A stretch of DNA of 64,000 nt from Meghimatium bilineatum (taxonomy: Eukaryota; Mollusca; Gastropoda; Stylommatophora; Philomycidae). Each line of letters opens with the position of its first letter. Position 1 is the stretch's first letter. The notes below the pieces were generated by a model. It was not told where the DNA came from and did not search any database. It saw only the letters and a program-made list of their open reading frames with translations. Location of the stretch: the NCBI GenBank assembly GCA_034231615.1, contig CM067306.1, positions 66,506,579 through 66,570,578 on the forward strand, read 5' to 3'. Positions 1 to 10,150 of this stretch are shown here, one piece after another. A program made the position numbers and the translations under genes.

Positions 1-1168
1 AATGGGGGGACAAGATACTTGACTTACTTGCCATCTGATGTTACAATGGGGGGACAAGATACTTGACTTACTTGCCATCTTATGTTACAATGGGGGGACA
101 AGATACTTGACTTACTTGCCATCTGATGTTACAATGGGGACAAGATACTTGACTTACTTGCCATCTGATGTTACAATGGGGGGGGGGGGACAAGATACTT
201 GACTTACTTGCCATCTGATGTTACAATGGGGGGACAAGATACTTGACTTACTTGCCATCTGATGTTACAATGGGGGGACAAGATACTTGACTTACTTGCT
301 ATCTGATGTTAAAATGGGGGGGACAAGATACTTGACTTACTTGCCATCTGATGTTACAATGGGGGGACAAGATACTTGACATACTTGCCATCTGATGTTA
401 CAATGGGGGGACAAGATACTTGACTTACTTGCCATCTGATGTTACAATGGGGACAAGATACTTGACTTACTTGCCATCTGATGTTACAATGGGGGGACAA
501 GATACTTGACTTACTTGCCATCTGATGTTACAATGGGGGGACAAGATACTTGACTTACTTGCCATCTGATGTTACAATGGGGGGACAAGATACTTGACTT
601 ACTTGCCATCTGATGTTACAATGGGGGGACAAGATACTTGACTTACTTGCCATCTGATGTTACAATGGGGGGACAAGATACTTGACTTACTTGCCATCTG
701 ATGTTACAATGGGGGGACAAGATACTTGACTTACTTGCCATCTGATGTTACAATGGGGGGACAAGATACTTGACTTACTTGCCATCTTATGTTACAATGG
801 GGGGACAAGATACTTGACTTACTTGCCATCTGATGTTACAATGGGGACAAGATACTTGACTTACTTGCCATCTGATGTTACAATGGGGGGACAAGATACT
901 TGACTTACTTGCCATCTGATGTTACAATGGGGGGACAAGATACTTGACTTACTTGCCATCTGATGTTACAATGGGGGGACAAGATACTTGACTTACTTGC
1001 CATCTGATGTTACAATGGGGGGACAAGATACTTGACTTACTTGCCATCTGATGTTACAATGGGGGACAAGATACTTGACTTACTTGACATCTGATGTTAC
1101 AATGGGGGGACAAGATACTTGACTTACGTGCCATCTGATGTTACAATGGGGGGACAAGATACTTGACT
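1..1168. repeat. 44-bp minisatellite, about 26 copies, open at left edge
   Basis: Head-to-tail units of about 44 bp, each containing ggacaagatacttgacttac followed by a ttgccatctgatgtta segment. Units are nearly identical. The G-run varies in length (4 to 10 G), which is the main length polymorphism. The array begins before the window, so its full size is unknown. The last unit breaks off at about 1168 into unique sequence. No coding potential is supported. Confidence 0.97.
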
Positions 1169-1230
1169 GTTGAAAGTTGTTATAATGAATTAGGTTCGGC
1201 TAAACGTAGTAATATTGTCTAGAACAATCA

Positions 1231-1546
1231 CAAGGGGAGGGATGTGCACAGGGGGAGGGATGTACACAAGGGGAAGGATGCGCACAAGGGGAGGGATATG
1301 CACAAGGGGAGGGATGTGCACAAGGGGAGGGTTGTGCACAAGGGGAAGGATGTTAAAAATAGGGAGGGATGTGCACAAGGCAAGGGATGTGCACAAGGGG
1401 GAGATGTGCACAAGGGGGATGTGCACAAGGGGAGGGAAGTGCACATGGGGGATGTGCACAAGGGGAGGGATGTGCACAAGGGGAGGGATGTGCACAAGGG
1501 GAGGGATGTGCACAGGGGGAGGGATGTGCACAAGGGGAGGGATGTA
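1231..1546. repeat. 18-bp minisatellite (ggggagggatgtgcacaa)
   Basis: About 17 copies of an 18-bp purine-rich unit ggggagggatgtgcacaa, with a few length variants near 1340-1450. Open frames of up to 142 codons on both strands arise only because the unit is a multiple of 3 and lacks stops. Their translations are simple peptide repeats and are not annotated as genes. Confidence 0.95.
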
Positions 1547-1575
1547 TAACCATTGATGACGATATATCAGATTAC

Positions 1576-1995
1576 TTAAACATGTCTCTAGCTGCGGCAG
1601 GTATATTTGCTTAAACATGTCTCTAGCTGCGGCAGGTATATTTGCTTAAACATGTCTCTAGCTGCGGCAGGTATATTTGCTTAAACATGTCTCTAGCTGC
1701 GGCAGGTATATTTGCTTAAACATGTCTCTAGCTGCGGCAGGTAAACTTGCTTAAACATGTCTCTAGCTGCGGCAGGTAAACTTGCTTAAACATGTCTCTA
1801 GCTGCGGCAGGTAAACTTGCTTAAACATGTCTCTAGCTGCGGCAGGTAAACTTGCTTAAACATGTCTCTAGCTGCGGCAGGTAAACTTGCTTAAACATGT
1901 CTCTAGCTGCGGCAGGTAAACTTGCTTAAACATGTCTCTAGCTGCGGCAGGTAAACTTGCGTAAACATGTCTCTAGCTGCGGCAGGTAAACTTGC
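1576..1995. repeat. 35-bp minisatellite, exactly 12 copies in two variant blocks
   Basis: Twelve 35-bp units containing catgtctctagctgcggcag. The first four units (1576-1715) end in gtatatttgc and the next eight (1716-1995) end in gtaaacttgc. This clean block structure points to expansion from two neighbouring founder units. Confidence 0.96.
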
Positions 1996-2780
1996 CCAAA
2001 ATCGCAGTGTTCAGAGAATCCAATAAAAAGTAAATCCATAGGCACCTTGAAAAGTGTATGCTGGCAAAATTATACAGAAAAAGCCTTGAAACTTACCCCA
2101 TCTTTGATCGATTTTTTCTTCAGGGATGTAGCACATAAGTAAACTTGTACGGTAAGGGTTCATCGAATGCGAAAATGCCGAGAACCATTGATTGAGAGGG
2201 AATGGAAGGATACATGTTTGATGCAAGAGGCGGGAGAGGCTGCTGGAGATGTGGATGATGTGGATATTTTGTTTAATCGTGAGTCACATCCTCCACAAAT
2301 GAAAGGTGATGTAAGAAATATGCCTCCCGACCTGGGGTTCCTGTAACTGGATACCAGCCCAGTTTGGTGCTGACGTTGCAGAACTTGGTGTGTACGCGCC
2401 CTGTACTTTGTAGTTCTTTGTTCTGAATGTTGGAGGGACGTAAACTCCGCTGTGACTGCCGATGAAAGGGGGAGTTATTGTCGGGAGGTAAAAGGAAGTG
2501 AGATATAATTTACATGGAGGGTAGAATGAACGGAGGAGAGCACATGCAGATACAAGGAACTACGTTGGGAATGGAGTAGGAGAGAGGAATTGAGTAAATG
2601 AAGCAATTGAGGGATTGATGCATTATTAGGGATGGGAGAAGTAGGTAGGTGAAGTAGGGGGCGGGGTGGTGAGAGAGAAAAGAAAATTCAGTCAATGGAA
2701 TGACAGAGAGATGCATCTCAAACACGAGAGAGAGAGAGACGAACAGATGGAGGGATATACTAGTAAGTGGATAGAAATAA
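1996..2780. other. unassigned sequence
   Basis: No gene, transposon or array recognised. The right half (2500-2780) is purine-rich, with GA-rich stretches and a short GA microsatellite near 2730-2745. Minus-strand open frames here are by-products of that composition and of the following array. Confidence 0.5.
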
Positions 2781-3060
2781 TACAAGTCTGAGAAATGAAG
2801 GAGGAATATGAGAGAGTGAATACAAGTCTGAGAGATGAAGGAGGAATATGAGAGAGTGAATACAAGTCTGAGAGATGAAGGGGGAATATGAGAGAGGGAA
2901 TACAAGTCTGAGAGATGAAGGGGGAATATGAGAGAGGGAATACAAGTCTGAGATATGAAGGAGGAATATGAGAGAGTGAATACAGGTCTGAGAGATGAAG
3001 GAGGAATATGAGAGAGTGAATACAAGTCTGAGAGATGAAGGGGGAATGTGAAAGATGGAG
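2781..3060. repeat. 40-bp minisatellite, 7 copies
   Basis: Seven units of exactly 40 bp, starting at 2781, 2821, 2861, 2901, 2941, 2981 and 3021. Each begins tacaagtctgagagatgaag with point variants. The surrounding GA-rich sequence suggests local purine-rich origin. The overlapping minus-strand open frame (2510-3025) is a repeat artefact. Confidence 0.95.
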
Positions 3061-3563
3061 AGACGAAGATATATTGGAAACGTGAATAAAGATAGATTAA
3101 AGTAATTCCCTAATCAGAGAGATAGAGAGAGGGGGGGGGTGCATTTAGCAGTGAGAGTAGTTTGAGAAATTGAGTACAACGTGGCGGGGTGAGGGATAAA
3201 GGGTAAAGATAGTCGCAGCTTAGGAAAGATATAGCATGTTGGAAATAATATCAGGAACTGCAGTAGATGGAAGACAGGAAGTCAGGAAACACACACACAC
3301 AGAGCGAGAGATCTGGTAAGAGGGAGAAAAAGAACATGGTGAACTATATAGAAGGTGCTAAAAGGTAACGTAAGTAACCCTTCATCGGAGGCCTTTTATA
3401 TTGAAATAAATAGGTTGAGAAAGGTAGATGATTGACTTCATTATATTCGGGTTTTCCCCTTCTGTCTGAAGCAGCAGGATGTCTGCTAAGATTAACACCC
3501 ACACACATCACGCAACCCCGTAGCTTCAAGCGGTAATCCCAGAAACCTCAGGAAAAAAACAAC
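3061..3563. other. unassigned purine-rich sequence
   Basis: GA-rich sequence with a short G-run (3132-3140) and a short CA tract (3290-3300). No gene or mobile element recognised. Confidence 0.45.
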
Positions 3564-3571
3564 TTTATAAC

Positions 3572-4884
3572 TAGGGCTCGGATTTTTATGACCTAAAAAT
3601 CCTGAAATATGACATGCAAATATGACCTTAAAAGGCAAAATATGACCTAAAATATGCCGAAATATGACCATAAGGTTTTTCTTATTTATGAACCAAAATA
3701 AACCCAAATTATTATTGTTTGCATGTTTTACGCATTACATAGTAGTCATAGTACCTACATAGTAGTAATACTTAACAAAGCATGTATAAAAACACTTACC
3801 ACATTTATTCCTCAGTTTTCATAGTTTGTACAATTGCAACCGACAACAACATGCATTTTTAGAGTTTCAAATTTGAACGATCGTCGATTGTCACTGAGAA
3901 TTGTTTTATATTTTGAAAAACTTGGTTCTACATCATATGATGTCACAGGGGCAAATCTAAATAATGTCAGATCATTTGCTGAAAGTTCAGGTTCATCCTC
4001 TTGAAATGTTGCATGTTTACCACTAAGTATGTCTGCAATTTTGCACAATGAGAAATAACCAGAATTTCTATGAAGAACACTTTATAATTTTACTTTAATC
4101 CTGTTTCTTACTTCACCACGTGATCCATTTATTTCTGTTTGAATTTGTTTCACAATATCTAATGCATCATAAAGTGCAGTCCCTTCGCTTTCCAGACGTT
4201 TTATTGCTTTTGAAATTGCCGAAAAGTTTGACTTTATATAAGTCAGATTTTGTGATAGTCTGGTAGAAAATAAGCTTTGCACTGCTTGTATTGATGTTGC
4301 GTCGTCTTTGTCTAGGGCATTAAATATTTTAATTAGTGTTGAATAGTTGTCACAGTAATACTTTACAGCGTCCAGCCATGTACCCCAACGTGTAAGGATA
4401 GGTTGTGGAGGAAGTGGTAGTTGAGGAGCTTCTTCTTTGAATTTTTGTACTCGAAGAGGAGCCTTGATGAATATTTTTTTCCCATTTGAAATAAGCTTGT
4501 CCACATCAGGAAAATTACCTCGAACTTCCTCAGCTACTCGATGCAGTGCATGAGCAAGGCAAGTAATATGGATCAAAAATATAGTTTCTCTAAACATATG
4601 TCTCTAAACATAGTTTAAGATGTGCTAACATTGATAAGCAAACGGAGTACACCAGAACGTTGAGTACACCAGAAAATATGCAAAATATGACCAAAATATG
4701 ACCTAAATCTCCAATTTCAGGCAAAATATGACCTCATCAAAATTATGGTCAAAATATGCATTTATATGACAAATAAAAACAGCTTAAAATTGTTCAGAAA
4801 TGCTTGAAACGTGTAGAAATTAACTTAAAACTGAAAATATGCTTCAGGAAAAAAATATGACATTTCCTGAAAATCCGAGCCCTA
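3572..4884 (-). mobile_element. hAT-family DNA transposon, internally deleted, with 8-bp TSD
   Basis: The element has perfect 15-bp terminal inverted repeats, tagggctcggatttt at the left and its complement at the right. They are flanked by identical 8-bp target duplications tttataac at 3564-3571 and 4885-4892. Eight-bp duplications are a hallmark of hAT elements. Both subterminal regions are rich in repeated 'aaatatgacc' motifs, which are typical transposase-binding-like subterminal repeats. The 1313-bp length is too short for a complete element. Only the middle and C-terminal part of a transposase remains on the minus strand, so the N-terminal zinc-finger part has been lost by internal deletion. 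Confidence 0.95.
3812..4597 (-). pseudogene. hAT transposase remnant (C-terminal two-thirds), one in-frame stop
   Basis: Minus-strand reading frame within the hAT element. Seen from 4597 downwards: a CLAHAL motif (residues 13-18), an LTRWGTW motif around residues 68-74 (the conserved RW of hAT transposases), then a helical region. After an in-frame TAA at 4082-4084 the same frame continues into SYDVEPSFSKYKTILSDN, the C-terminal hATC dimerisation-type region. The frame is therefore one decayed gene broken by a single nonsense codon, not two genes. Upstream of 4597 the frame is closed, and an 11 to 12-bp direct duplication (tctctaaacata near 4588-4613) marks the presumed deletion junction. The BED-type N-terminus is missing. 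The product would normally excise and insert hAT DNA; this copy cannot. Confidence 0.9.
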
Positions 4885-4978
4885 TTTATAACATATACTG
4901 CTAGCAATGTTCGAATCCGCGATACACCCGCGAAAATACCTTTGTGTCCAGGAATAGCCACCACCCAGCTTTTTTTTA

Positions 4979-5030
4979 AGCTGTGGTGATTTCCTAGGCA
5001 CTATACATACCTTCATTAGATTTCCAGTGT
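4979..5030 (-). mobile_element. SINE tail fragment, minus orientation
   Basis: The stretch with gtgatttcctaggcactata is the reverse complement of the 3' part of the SINE at 23100-23280 (attacctaggaaatcactac). It lies just left of the 26-bp array, with its head side pointing into the array. Divergence is high, so boundaries are approximate. Confidence 0.65.
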
Positions 5031-5960
5031 CCGGCTGTGGGGGACACTGTACCATGTGGGCGTGGTAAAGAGCGCGTCTGTGACGGAGTGGTACAGAGTG
5101 CGTCTGTGACGGTGTGGTACAAAGTGCGTCTGTGACGACGTGGTACAGATCTCGTCTGTGACGTTGTGGTACAGAGTTCTTCTGTGACGGTGTGGTACAG
5201 AGTGCGTCTGTGACGATGTGGTACAGATCTCTTCTGTGACGGTGTGGTACAGATCTCGTCTGTGACGATGCGGTACAGATCTCGACTGTGACGATGTGGT
5301 ACAGATCTTGACTGTGACGGTGTGGAACAGAGTGCGTCTGTGACGACGTGGTACAAATCTCGTCTGTGACGACGTGGCACAGATCTCGTCTGTGACGGTG
5401 TGGTACAGAGTGCGTCTGTGACGACGTGGTACAGATCTCGTCTGTGACGATGTGGTACAGATCTCGTCTGTGACGGTGTGGTACAGAGTGTGTCTGTGAC
5501 GACGTGGTACAGATCTCGTCTGTGACGATGTGGTACAGAGTGCGTCTGTGACGGTGTGGTACAGACCTCGTCTGTGACGACGTGGTACAGATCTCGTCTG
5601 TGACGACGTGGTACAGATCTCGTCTGTGACGACGTGGTACAGATCTCGTCTGTGACGACGTGGTACAGATCTCGTCTGTGACGACGTGGTACAGATCTCG
5701 TCTGTGACGATGTGGTACAGATCTCGTCTGTGACGGTGTGGTACAGAGTGTGTATGTGACGACGTGGTACAGATCTCGTCTGTGACGGTGTGGTACAGAG
5801 TGCGTCTGTGACGACGTGGTACAGATCTCGTCAGTGACGGTTTGGTACAGATCTCGTCTGTGACGACGTGGTACAGATCTCGTCTGTGACGACGTGGTAC
5901 AGATCTCGTCTGTGACGACGTGGTACAGATCTCGGCTGTGACGATCAAGGTATAGATTCG
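5031..5960. repeat. 26-bp minisatellite derived from a SINE head, about 34 copies
   Basis: Units of 26 bp alternate between forms with acagatctcgtctgtgacga and acagagtgcgtctgtgacgg. The unit matches the head of the SINE at about 23115-23150 (gcgcgtctgtgacggccaag). The last unit runs without a break into that SINE's body (gtgacgatcaaggta, then cacaggcaatt after a C-run). Long minus-strand frames of 323 and 128 codons exist only because no frame of the unit contains a stop; they are not genes. Confidence 0.95.
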
Positions 5961-6100
5961 TATTCTCCCCCCCCCCCCCACAGGCAATTGTGCATGTGGA
6001 CTGTTAAGAAAACAGTGGGAAACTACTGAAAGTATTTATACTGCTTAGAAAATTATTACAGCCCAACAATCTCTGGTTTGATGGTTACGTAATGAATACT
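5945..6100 (+). mobile_element. SINE body and tail, plus orientation
   Basis: Continues from the array with a 14-C tract, cacaggcaattgtg, a cagtgggaaactactg segment and aaaattattacagcccaaca. It is collinear with the intact-looking copy at 23140-23280. Together with the minus-strand tail at 4979-5030 it gives a head-to-head arrangement around the array. Confidence 0.75.
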
Positions 6101-6309
6101 TTCCATTCCATACGTGATGATTCCCGTTATTTCTGTAACTCTCTAACTTTATCACACAAGCCACTGCATGATAGTAATATTAAATGTCCTTTTTATCAGT
6201 TCAAATTACTTAGCAGGATTTGGCTGGCCAGTTGGATTTGACTGACAGACTGCATTTGATAGACGGGTCTTGTTTGACCGGCCGTCCTGATTTGACTGGC
6301 GTGTTTAAG

Positions 6310-6580
6310 GGAGCCGCGTTAGCGCAGTGGTTAGCGCACTGGCTTCGCATATGAGTGGTCCTGGGTTCATTCCCCAGCTGAGGCGGAAATGTTTTCATAT
6401 CGCAACGGCTCCCAGGTCGACCCAGCCTTAAATGGGTACCGGATTAATCCGGGAAGTAAAGACTGCGAGGGAGAGGAGATGGCTACCGCCCTCATTTGCA
6501 GAGCCTGTGAAATGTGAGATGGCTAACACCTCACACCCCTACGGCATTAATAAATGCTATGGGTTACTTTACTTACTTAC
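6310..6580 (+). mobile_element. complete tRNA-derived SINE with 10-bp TSD
   Basis: The element starts ggagccgcgttagcgcagtg, with an A-box-like ttagcgcagtgg at about 6319-6330 and a B-box-like gggttcattccc at about 6363. A conserved body follows (gtaaagactgcgagggagag), and the 3' end is an ACTT-type simple repeat. It is flanked by perfect 10-bp duplications cgtgtttaag at 6300-6309 and 6581-6590, so both ends are defined and the length is 271 bp. The tRNA-like head would carry an internal RNA polymerase III promoter. A second, older copy lies at 36881-37100. Confidence 0.93.
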
Positions 6581-6786
6581 CGTGTTTAAGCCGGATGTGA
6601 CACCTGGCCCGTTTGCTTGTTTGTTAGTTGGTGGATTTGTCTGTCTAGAGTCGGACACGCCCCTTTCAACCTTTAGTTATATCAGCGCGTACATTGTGGC
6701 CCAATGGCCTGTGTTGTCCTGTTAGGTACTGGTGATTTGACCTGGGGTCTGGTCTGACCCGTGTTGTATGCGTCCCTAATTTACAG

Positions 6787-6974
6787 TAAACTCCTTTGTT
6801 TACTATAAACTCCTTTGTTTACTATAAACTCCGTTGTTTACTATAAACTCCTTTGTTTACTATAAACTCCGTTGTTTACTATAAACTCCTTTGTTTACTA
6901 TAAACTCCTTTATTTACTATAAACTCCTTTGTTTACTATAAACTCCTTTGTTTACTATAAACTCCTTCGTTTAA
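6787..6974. repeat. 19-bp minisatellite (taaactcctttgtttacta)
   Basis: About 10 copies of a 19-bp unit with occasional ccg/cct variation. It passes directly into a different 20-bp array at 6975 with no spacer. Confidence 0.95.
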
Positions 6975-7094
6975 TTTCGCACACAGCTGTCAACTTTCGC
7001 ACACAACTGTCAACTTTCGCACACAGCTGTCAACTTTCGCACACAGCTGTCAACTTTCGCACACAGCTGTCAACTTTCGCACACAGCTGTCAAA
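6975..7094. repeat. 20-bp minisatellite (tttcgcacacagctgtcaac), 6 copies
   Basis: Six units starting at 6975, 6995, 7015, 7035, 7055 and 7075. One carries a g-to-a change. The unit contains CAGCTG, an E-box-type palindrome. It directly abuts the preceding array. Confidence 0.95.
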
Positions 7095-7419
7095 GACACT
7101 ATGAACTACATATTTAGTTGTTGCATTATCTTTGCATCAGTGGTTTGCGGTGAATTTTATCAATTGATTACCAACTGAGTTTTAGTACGGGATTTAGGGG
7201 TTTAACAAAATATTATATGAGTTTTTTTTTGGTGAGAAGATTAAGTGCGGTAAAAGCCTCCGCCATTTTGCATGGCTTTGTGTAATCTCACTGGACGTGG
7301 TCCGTATCTGAAAAATTGTATCTAAATAAAATAGGAACAATTTTGTGCAAGAAAACAAAACAAAACAATATAAGGATATTGAACCGTGACCTTCGACGAT
7401 ATATAAAAGACCTGTTCGC
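7095..7419. other. unassigned AT-rich sequence
   Basis: No gene or repeat family recognised. The minus-strand 75-codon frame (7194-7421) has no recognisable motif. Confidence 0.4.
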
Positions 7420-7530
7420 ATAATTAATTAAGCCTTCATTCGTTACGTTTTTGATTATTGTATTTTCGGATGGTCACTGTTTATATACTTGGAGTAGCCT
7501 TGACTATTTTTTTGACATGTGACGCTAGGT
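7420..7530 (+). repeat. dispersed repeat D1, copy 1
   Basis: Contains cgcataattaattaagcc and attcgttacgtttttg. The reverse complement of the same sequence occurs at 31665-31790 (caaaaacgtaacgaat, ctaattaattatg). Class unknown; probably a decayed transposon. Confidence 0.6.
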
Positions 7531-7574
7531 ATATAAATATTGACCAACGGAAAGAAGAATAATCAATAAAAACC

Positions 7575-7725
7575 TGATCTGGACAGAGGAACTATGTATG
7601 CAATAACATAAATTCGCTATATACAATATAAATAATAAAATATGTATGGGGATTTTGAAAAGTGGTTTTATACAGTGAAATTTGTTATAAAAGGATGCGT
7701 TATAGAGAGATTCCACTATATACTA
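7575..7725 (+). mobile_element. decayed pogo-like MITE-type fragment
   Basis: The segment ending ggatgcgttatagagagatt is homologous to the reverse complement of 55300-55450 (cctctataacgcatcc). The 'ctctataacg' terminal motif resembles pogo/Tigger terminal inverted repeats. Neither copy has clear target duplications, so the class assignment is tentative. Confidence 0.5.
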
Positions 7726-7949
7726 CACTGTTGTGAAATGTCGCGCAACATTTTGTGTGAATAGAAATCTCAGACGTTACCACGGGTTCTTAATCTCGAC
7801 CAATAATAGAGAAATAGAACGAGTTGCAAGTTTCGAATGTCGTGTTTATCTTACAAGCAGGACCGGGGATTTCTATGAAGAAATCAAATAAAGGTTGCAT
7901 ATTGTATCAAATATACTGATGAAAATTAAAAACGTATGGCCGGGCTGCA

Positions 7950-8190
7950 AGAAAAAATGCAACGAACTTTCACCAGAGCCTGCATGTTCCCACTTCAACA
8001 TATGGATGTGAATCTTGGACATCGAGAATACAGTAGTTAATAAAGTTTCAGCATTTGAAGCAATATATTACAGAAAAATACACAGCATAGAGCGGACACT
8101 TTAGTCAACAGATCACAAATAGGAATACTCTGAGAAAATTGAAAATACAAGAAAACTGGCTAAATAACTAAGTTCTCTCTAGAAAATTGA
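7950..8190 (+). mobile_element. LINE fragment, post-RT region with YGCESWT motif
   Basis: Translation of about 7990-8100 gives STYGCESWTSRIQ and then, after a stop, a frame-shifted remnant related to the AFEAIYYRKI-type segment. This is the region downstream of the reverse transcriptase catalytic core in many animal LINEs. Similar motifs occur at 32500, 41285 and 51785. The downstream segment (8106-8190) resembles 41915-41985. Heavily decayed. Confidence 0.7.
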
Positions 8191-8235
8191 CAATATTTTA
8201 GCAATATAAAACGAGTTTACAAACTAGACAAGATG

Positions 8236-8425
8236 ATCAGGAAGGGTTTTGATACTTGCCTGCTGGAGGTCCTCCCTTGTTGACTAAACATGGGGTAAAT
8301 GTTCAAGTGTCGAGTAACGACCCTAATCAGGAAGGGTTTTGATACTTGTCTACTGGAGGTCCTCCCTTCGTTGACTAAACATGGGGTAAATGTTCCAGTG
8401 TAGGGTAACGACCCTAATCAGGAAA
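8236..8425. repeat. 90/91-bp direct duplication
   Basis: Two consecutive copies (starts 8236 and 8326) plus the start of a third at 8417, each beginning atcaggaa. The right end, gtagggtaacgaccctaatc and following, continues into a dispersed repeat also found inverted at 42165-42245. Confidence 0.9.
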
Positions 8426-8485
8426 TGGGTGGCTAGGATAACACACGGCAAATAAAAAAATGAACAAATATAGGTATATTATTAG
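8400..8485 (+). repeat. dispersed repeat related to 42165-42245
   Basis: ggtaacgaccctaatcagga and the following gtggctaggataacacacgg have a reverse-complement counterpart at 42165-42245 (tgtgttaccccagccacata). The family is unidentified. Confidence 0.65.
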
Positions 8486-8534
8486 GTCTAGTATTCTGAA
8501 ATACTAGAATTGTGTCCACAATAATGCTGTATGG

Positions 8535-8935
8535 ACTCGGTTAAAGAAAATGTAAGGGTTCAACCGAAACAGAAGGCAATATGGGTTCAGTCAAAACAGG
8601 AATAATGGGGGTTTAGCCACAACAGATGACAGTACGGTTCAAAATAAGGAGATAGTATGGGATTCAGTCAAACCAGGGTTTTATATGGGATTCAGTCAAA
8701 CCAGGGTTTTGTATGGGATTCAGTCAAACCAGGGTTTTGTATGGGATTCAGTCAAACCAGGGTTTTGTATGGGATTCAGTCAAACCAGGGTTTTGTATGG
8801 GATTCAGTCAAACCAGGATGTTGTATGGGATTCAGTCAAACCAGGATGTTGTATGGGATTCAGTCAAACCAGGGTTTTGTATGGGATTCAGTCAAACCAG
8901 GGTTTTGTATGGGATTCAGTCAAACCAGTATGCAA
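8535..8935. repeat. 28-bp minisatellite (tatgggattcagtcaaacca core), 10 copies plus decayed flank
   Basis: Ten good 28-bp units from about 8655. From 8535 to 8654 degenerate units (gggttcaaccgaaacag, gggttcagtcaaaacagg) look like older members. Plus-strand frames of 86 to 111 codons are repeat artefacts. Confidence 0.92.
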
Positions 8936-9024
8936 ATGGTGTTAAATCAAAGCAGAAACCGGGAAGGGGGGGGTGGTTCAATTCAAACATAAATGATTAA
9001 GGTCACAATACAGACGCAGAATGA

Positions 9025-9562
9025 GTTCAATGAAAACAGGAGCCAGTATGGGGTTTAGTAGAAACAGGAGCCAGTATGGGGTTTAGTAGAAACAGGAGCC
9101 AGTATGGGGTTTAGTAGAAACAGGAGCTATTATGGGGTTTAGTAGAAACAGGAGCCCGTATGGGGTTTAGTAGAAACAGGAGCCAGTATGGGGTTTAGTA
9201 GAAACAGGAGCCAGTATGGGGTTTAGTAGAAACAGGAGCCAGTATGGGGTTTAGTAGAAACAGGAGCCCGTATGGGGTTTAGTAGAAACAGGAGCCAGTA
9301 TGGGGTTTAGTAGAAACAGGAGCCCGTATGGGGTTTAGTAGAAACAGGAGCCAGTATGGGGTTTAGTAGAAACAGGAGCCAGTATGGGGATTAGTAGAAA
9401 CAGGAGCCAGTATGGGGTTTAGTAGAAACAGGAGCCAGTATGGGGTTTAGTAGAAACAGGAGCCAGTATGGGGTTTAGTAGAAACAGGAGCCAGTATGGG
9501 GTTTAGTAGAAACAGGAGCCAGTATGGGGTTTAGTAGAAACAGGAGCCAGTATGGGGTTTAG
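9025..9562. repeat. 28-bp minisatellite (gtatggggtttagtagaaac core), about 19 copies
   Basis: Units of 28 bp with 'agccagtatgg' and 'agcccgtatgg' variants interspersed. Same length and same 'gtatgggNtt.agt..aaac' skeleton as the preceding array, so the two are probably diverged daughters of one 28-bp repeat. Confidence 0.95.
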
Positions 9563-10009
9563 TAAAAAGAGACAGTAGAACGTCAGTCCATACAAAAACA
9601 CTGTAACGGTTGTCAAGACAACAGAAGCATACACGGTATTACAGGTTGCAATTTGAACATGAACAAAGGCAACGAAAAACAATGACATCATTACCGAAAG
9701 TTGCTAACGCCAGCAGGAAAATTGGGCGCCAAGCACGAGTATATTTAATCCCGCCAAAAGTAACTCGAGCCTGTATCGGGTGTTTCTCGACTAAGTTCGA
9801 AGGTCATCTCTATCTGGGCTTGTCAGTCATCATGGCATGTTTATTGCTGTTATGCAAATGTGCCAGCTGTGGCTATAAACCCGCTTTTGTCAAATTGCTT
9901 GCTACTTGATTGACAATAGGCGACCTAATATAGCCAAAACTAATACGTCTGTATAGTAAATAAGGCCTATAAACTAAATTATTGTTCAACGCCGACAACG
10001 AATGCGTCG
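9563..10009. other. unassigned sequence
   Basis: A 99-codon plus-strand frame (9610-9909) shows a hydrophobic stretch but no known domain. Without support from splice context or family similarity I do not call a gene. Confidence 0.4.
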
Positions 10010-10150
10010 AACTATTGGCGCAAATGAAACGGCGATACAACACATTTCAATCTCTAGACTACACAGTACTAGAAATCTAGAAGGACCATTTTCCTGCTAC
10101 AAGAGAGATCCAGTGGGAGTTTGAGAATAAATGCTGAAGATGAAGATATT
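10010..10150 (+). mobile_element. GAA-tailed SINE-like family (IR-A), 3' part
   Basis: Contains ttggcgcaaatgaaacggcg, a diverged 'ctctagactac' box, tcctgctacaagagagatcc and gtgggagtttgagaataaat, and ends in a GAAGATGAAGAT-type tail. The sense direction is taken as the one ending in the (GAA)n-type tail. Confidence 0.8.

Noticed and set aside
2510..3025. 171-codon minus-strand Ser/Leu-rich frame
   Set aside because: Lies mostly over the 40-bp GA-rich array and adjacent purine-rich DNA.
5016..5987. 323-codon minus-strand open frame
   Set aside because: Entirely made of the 26-bp SINE-derived array; the unit has no stop in any phase, so the frame is compositional.
9610..9909. 99-codon plus-strand frame with a hydrophobic segment
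   Set aside because: No family similarity, no splice or promoter context, and a length expected by chance in this window.
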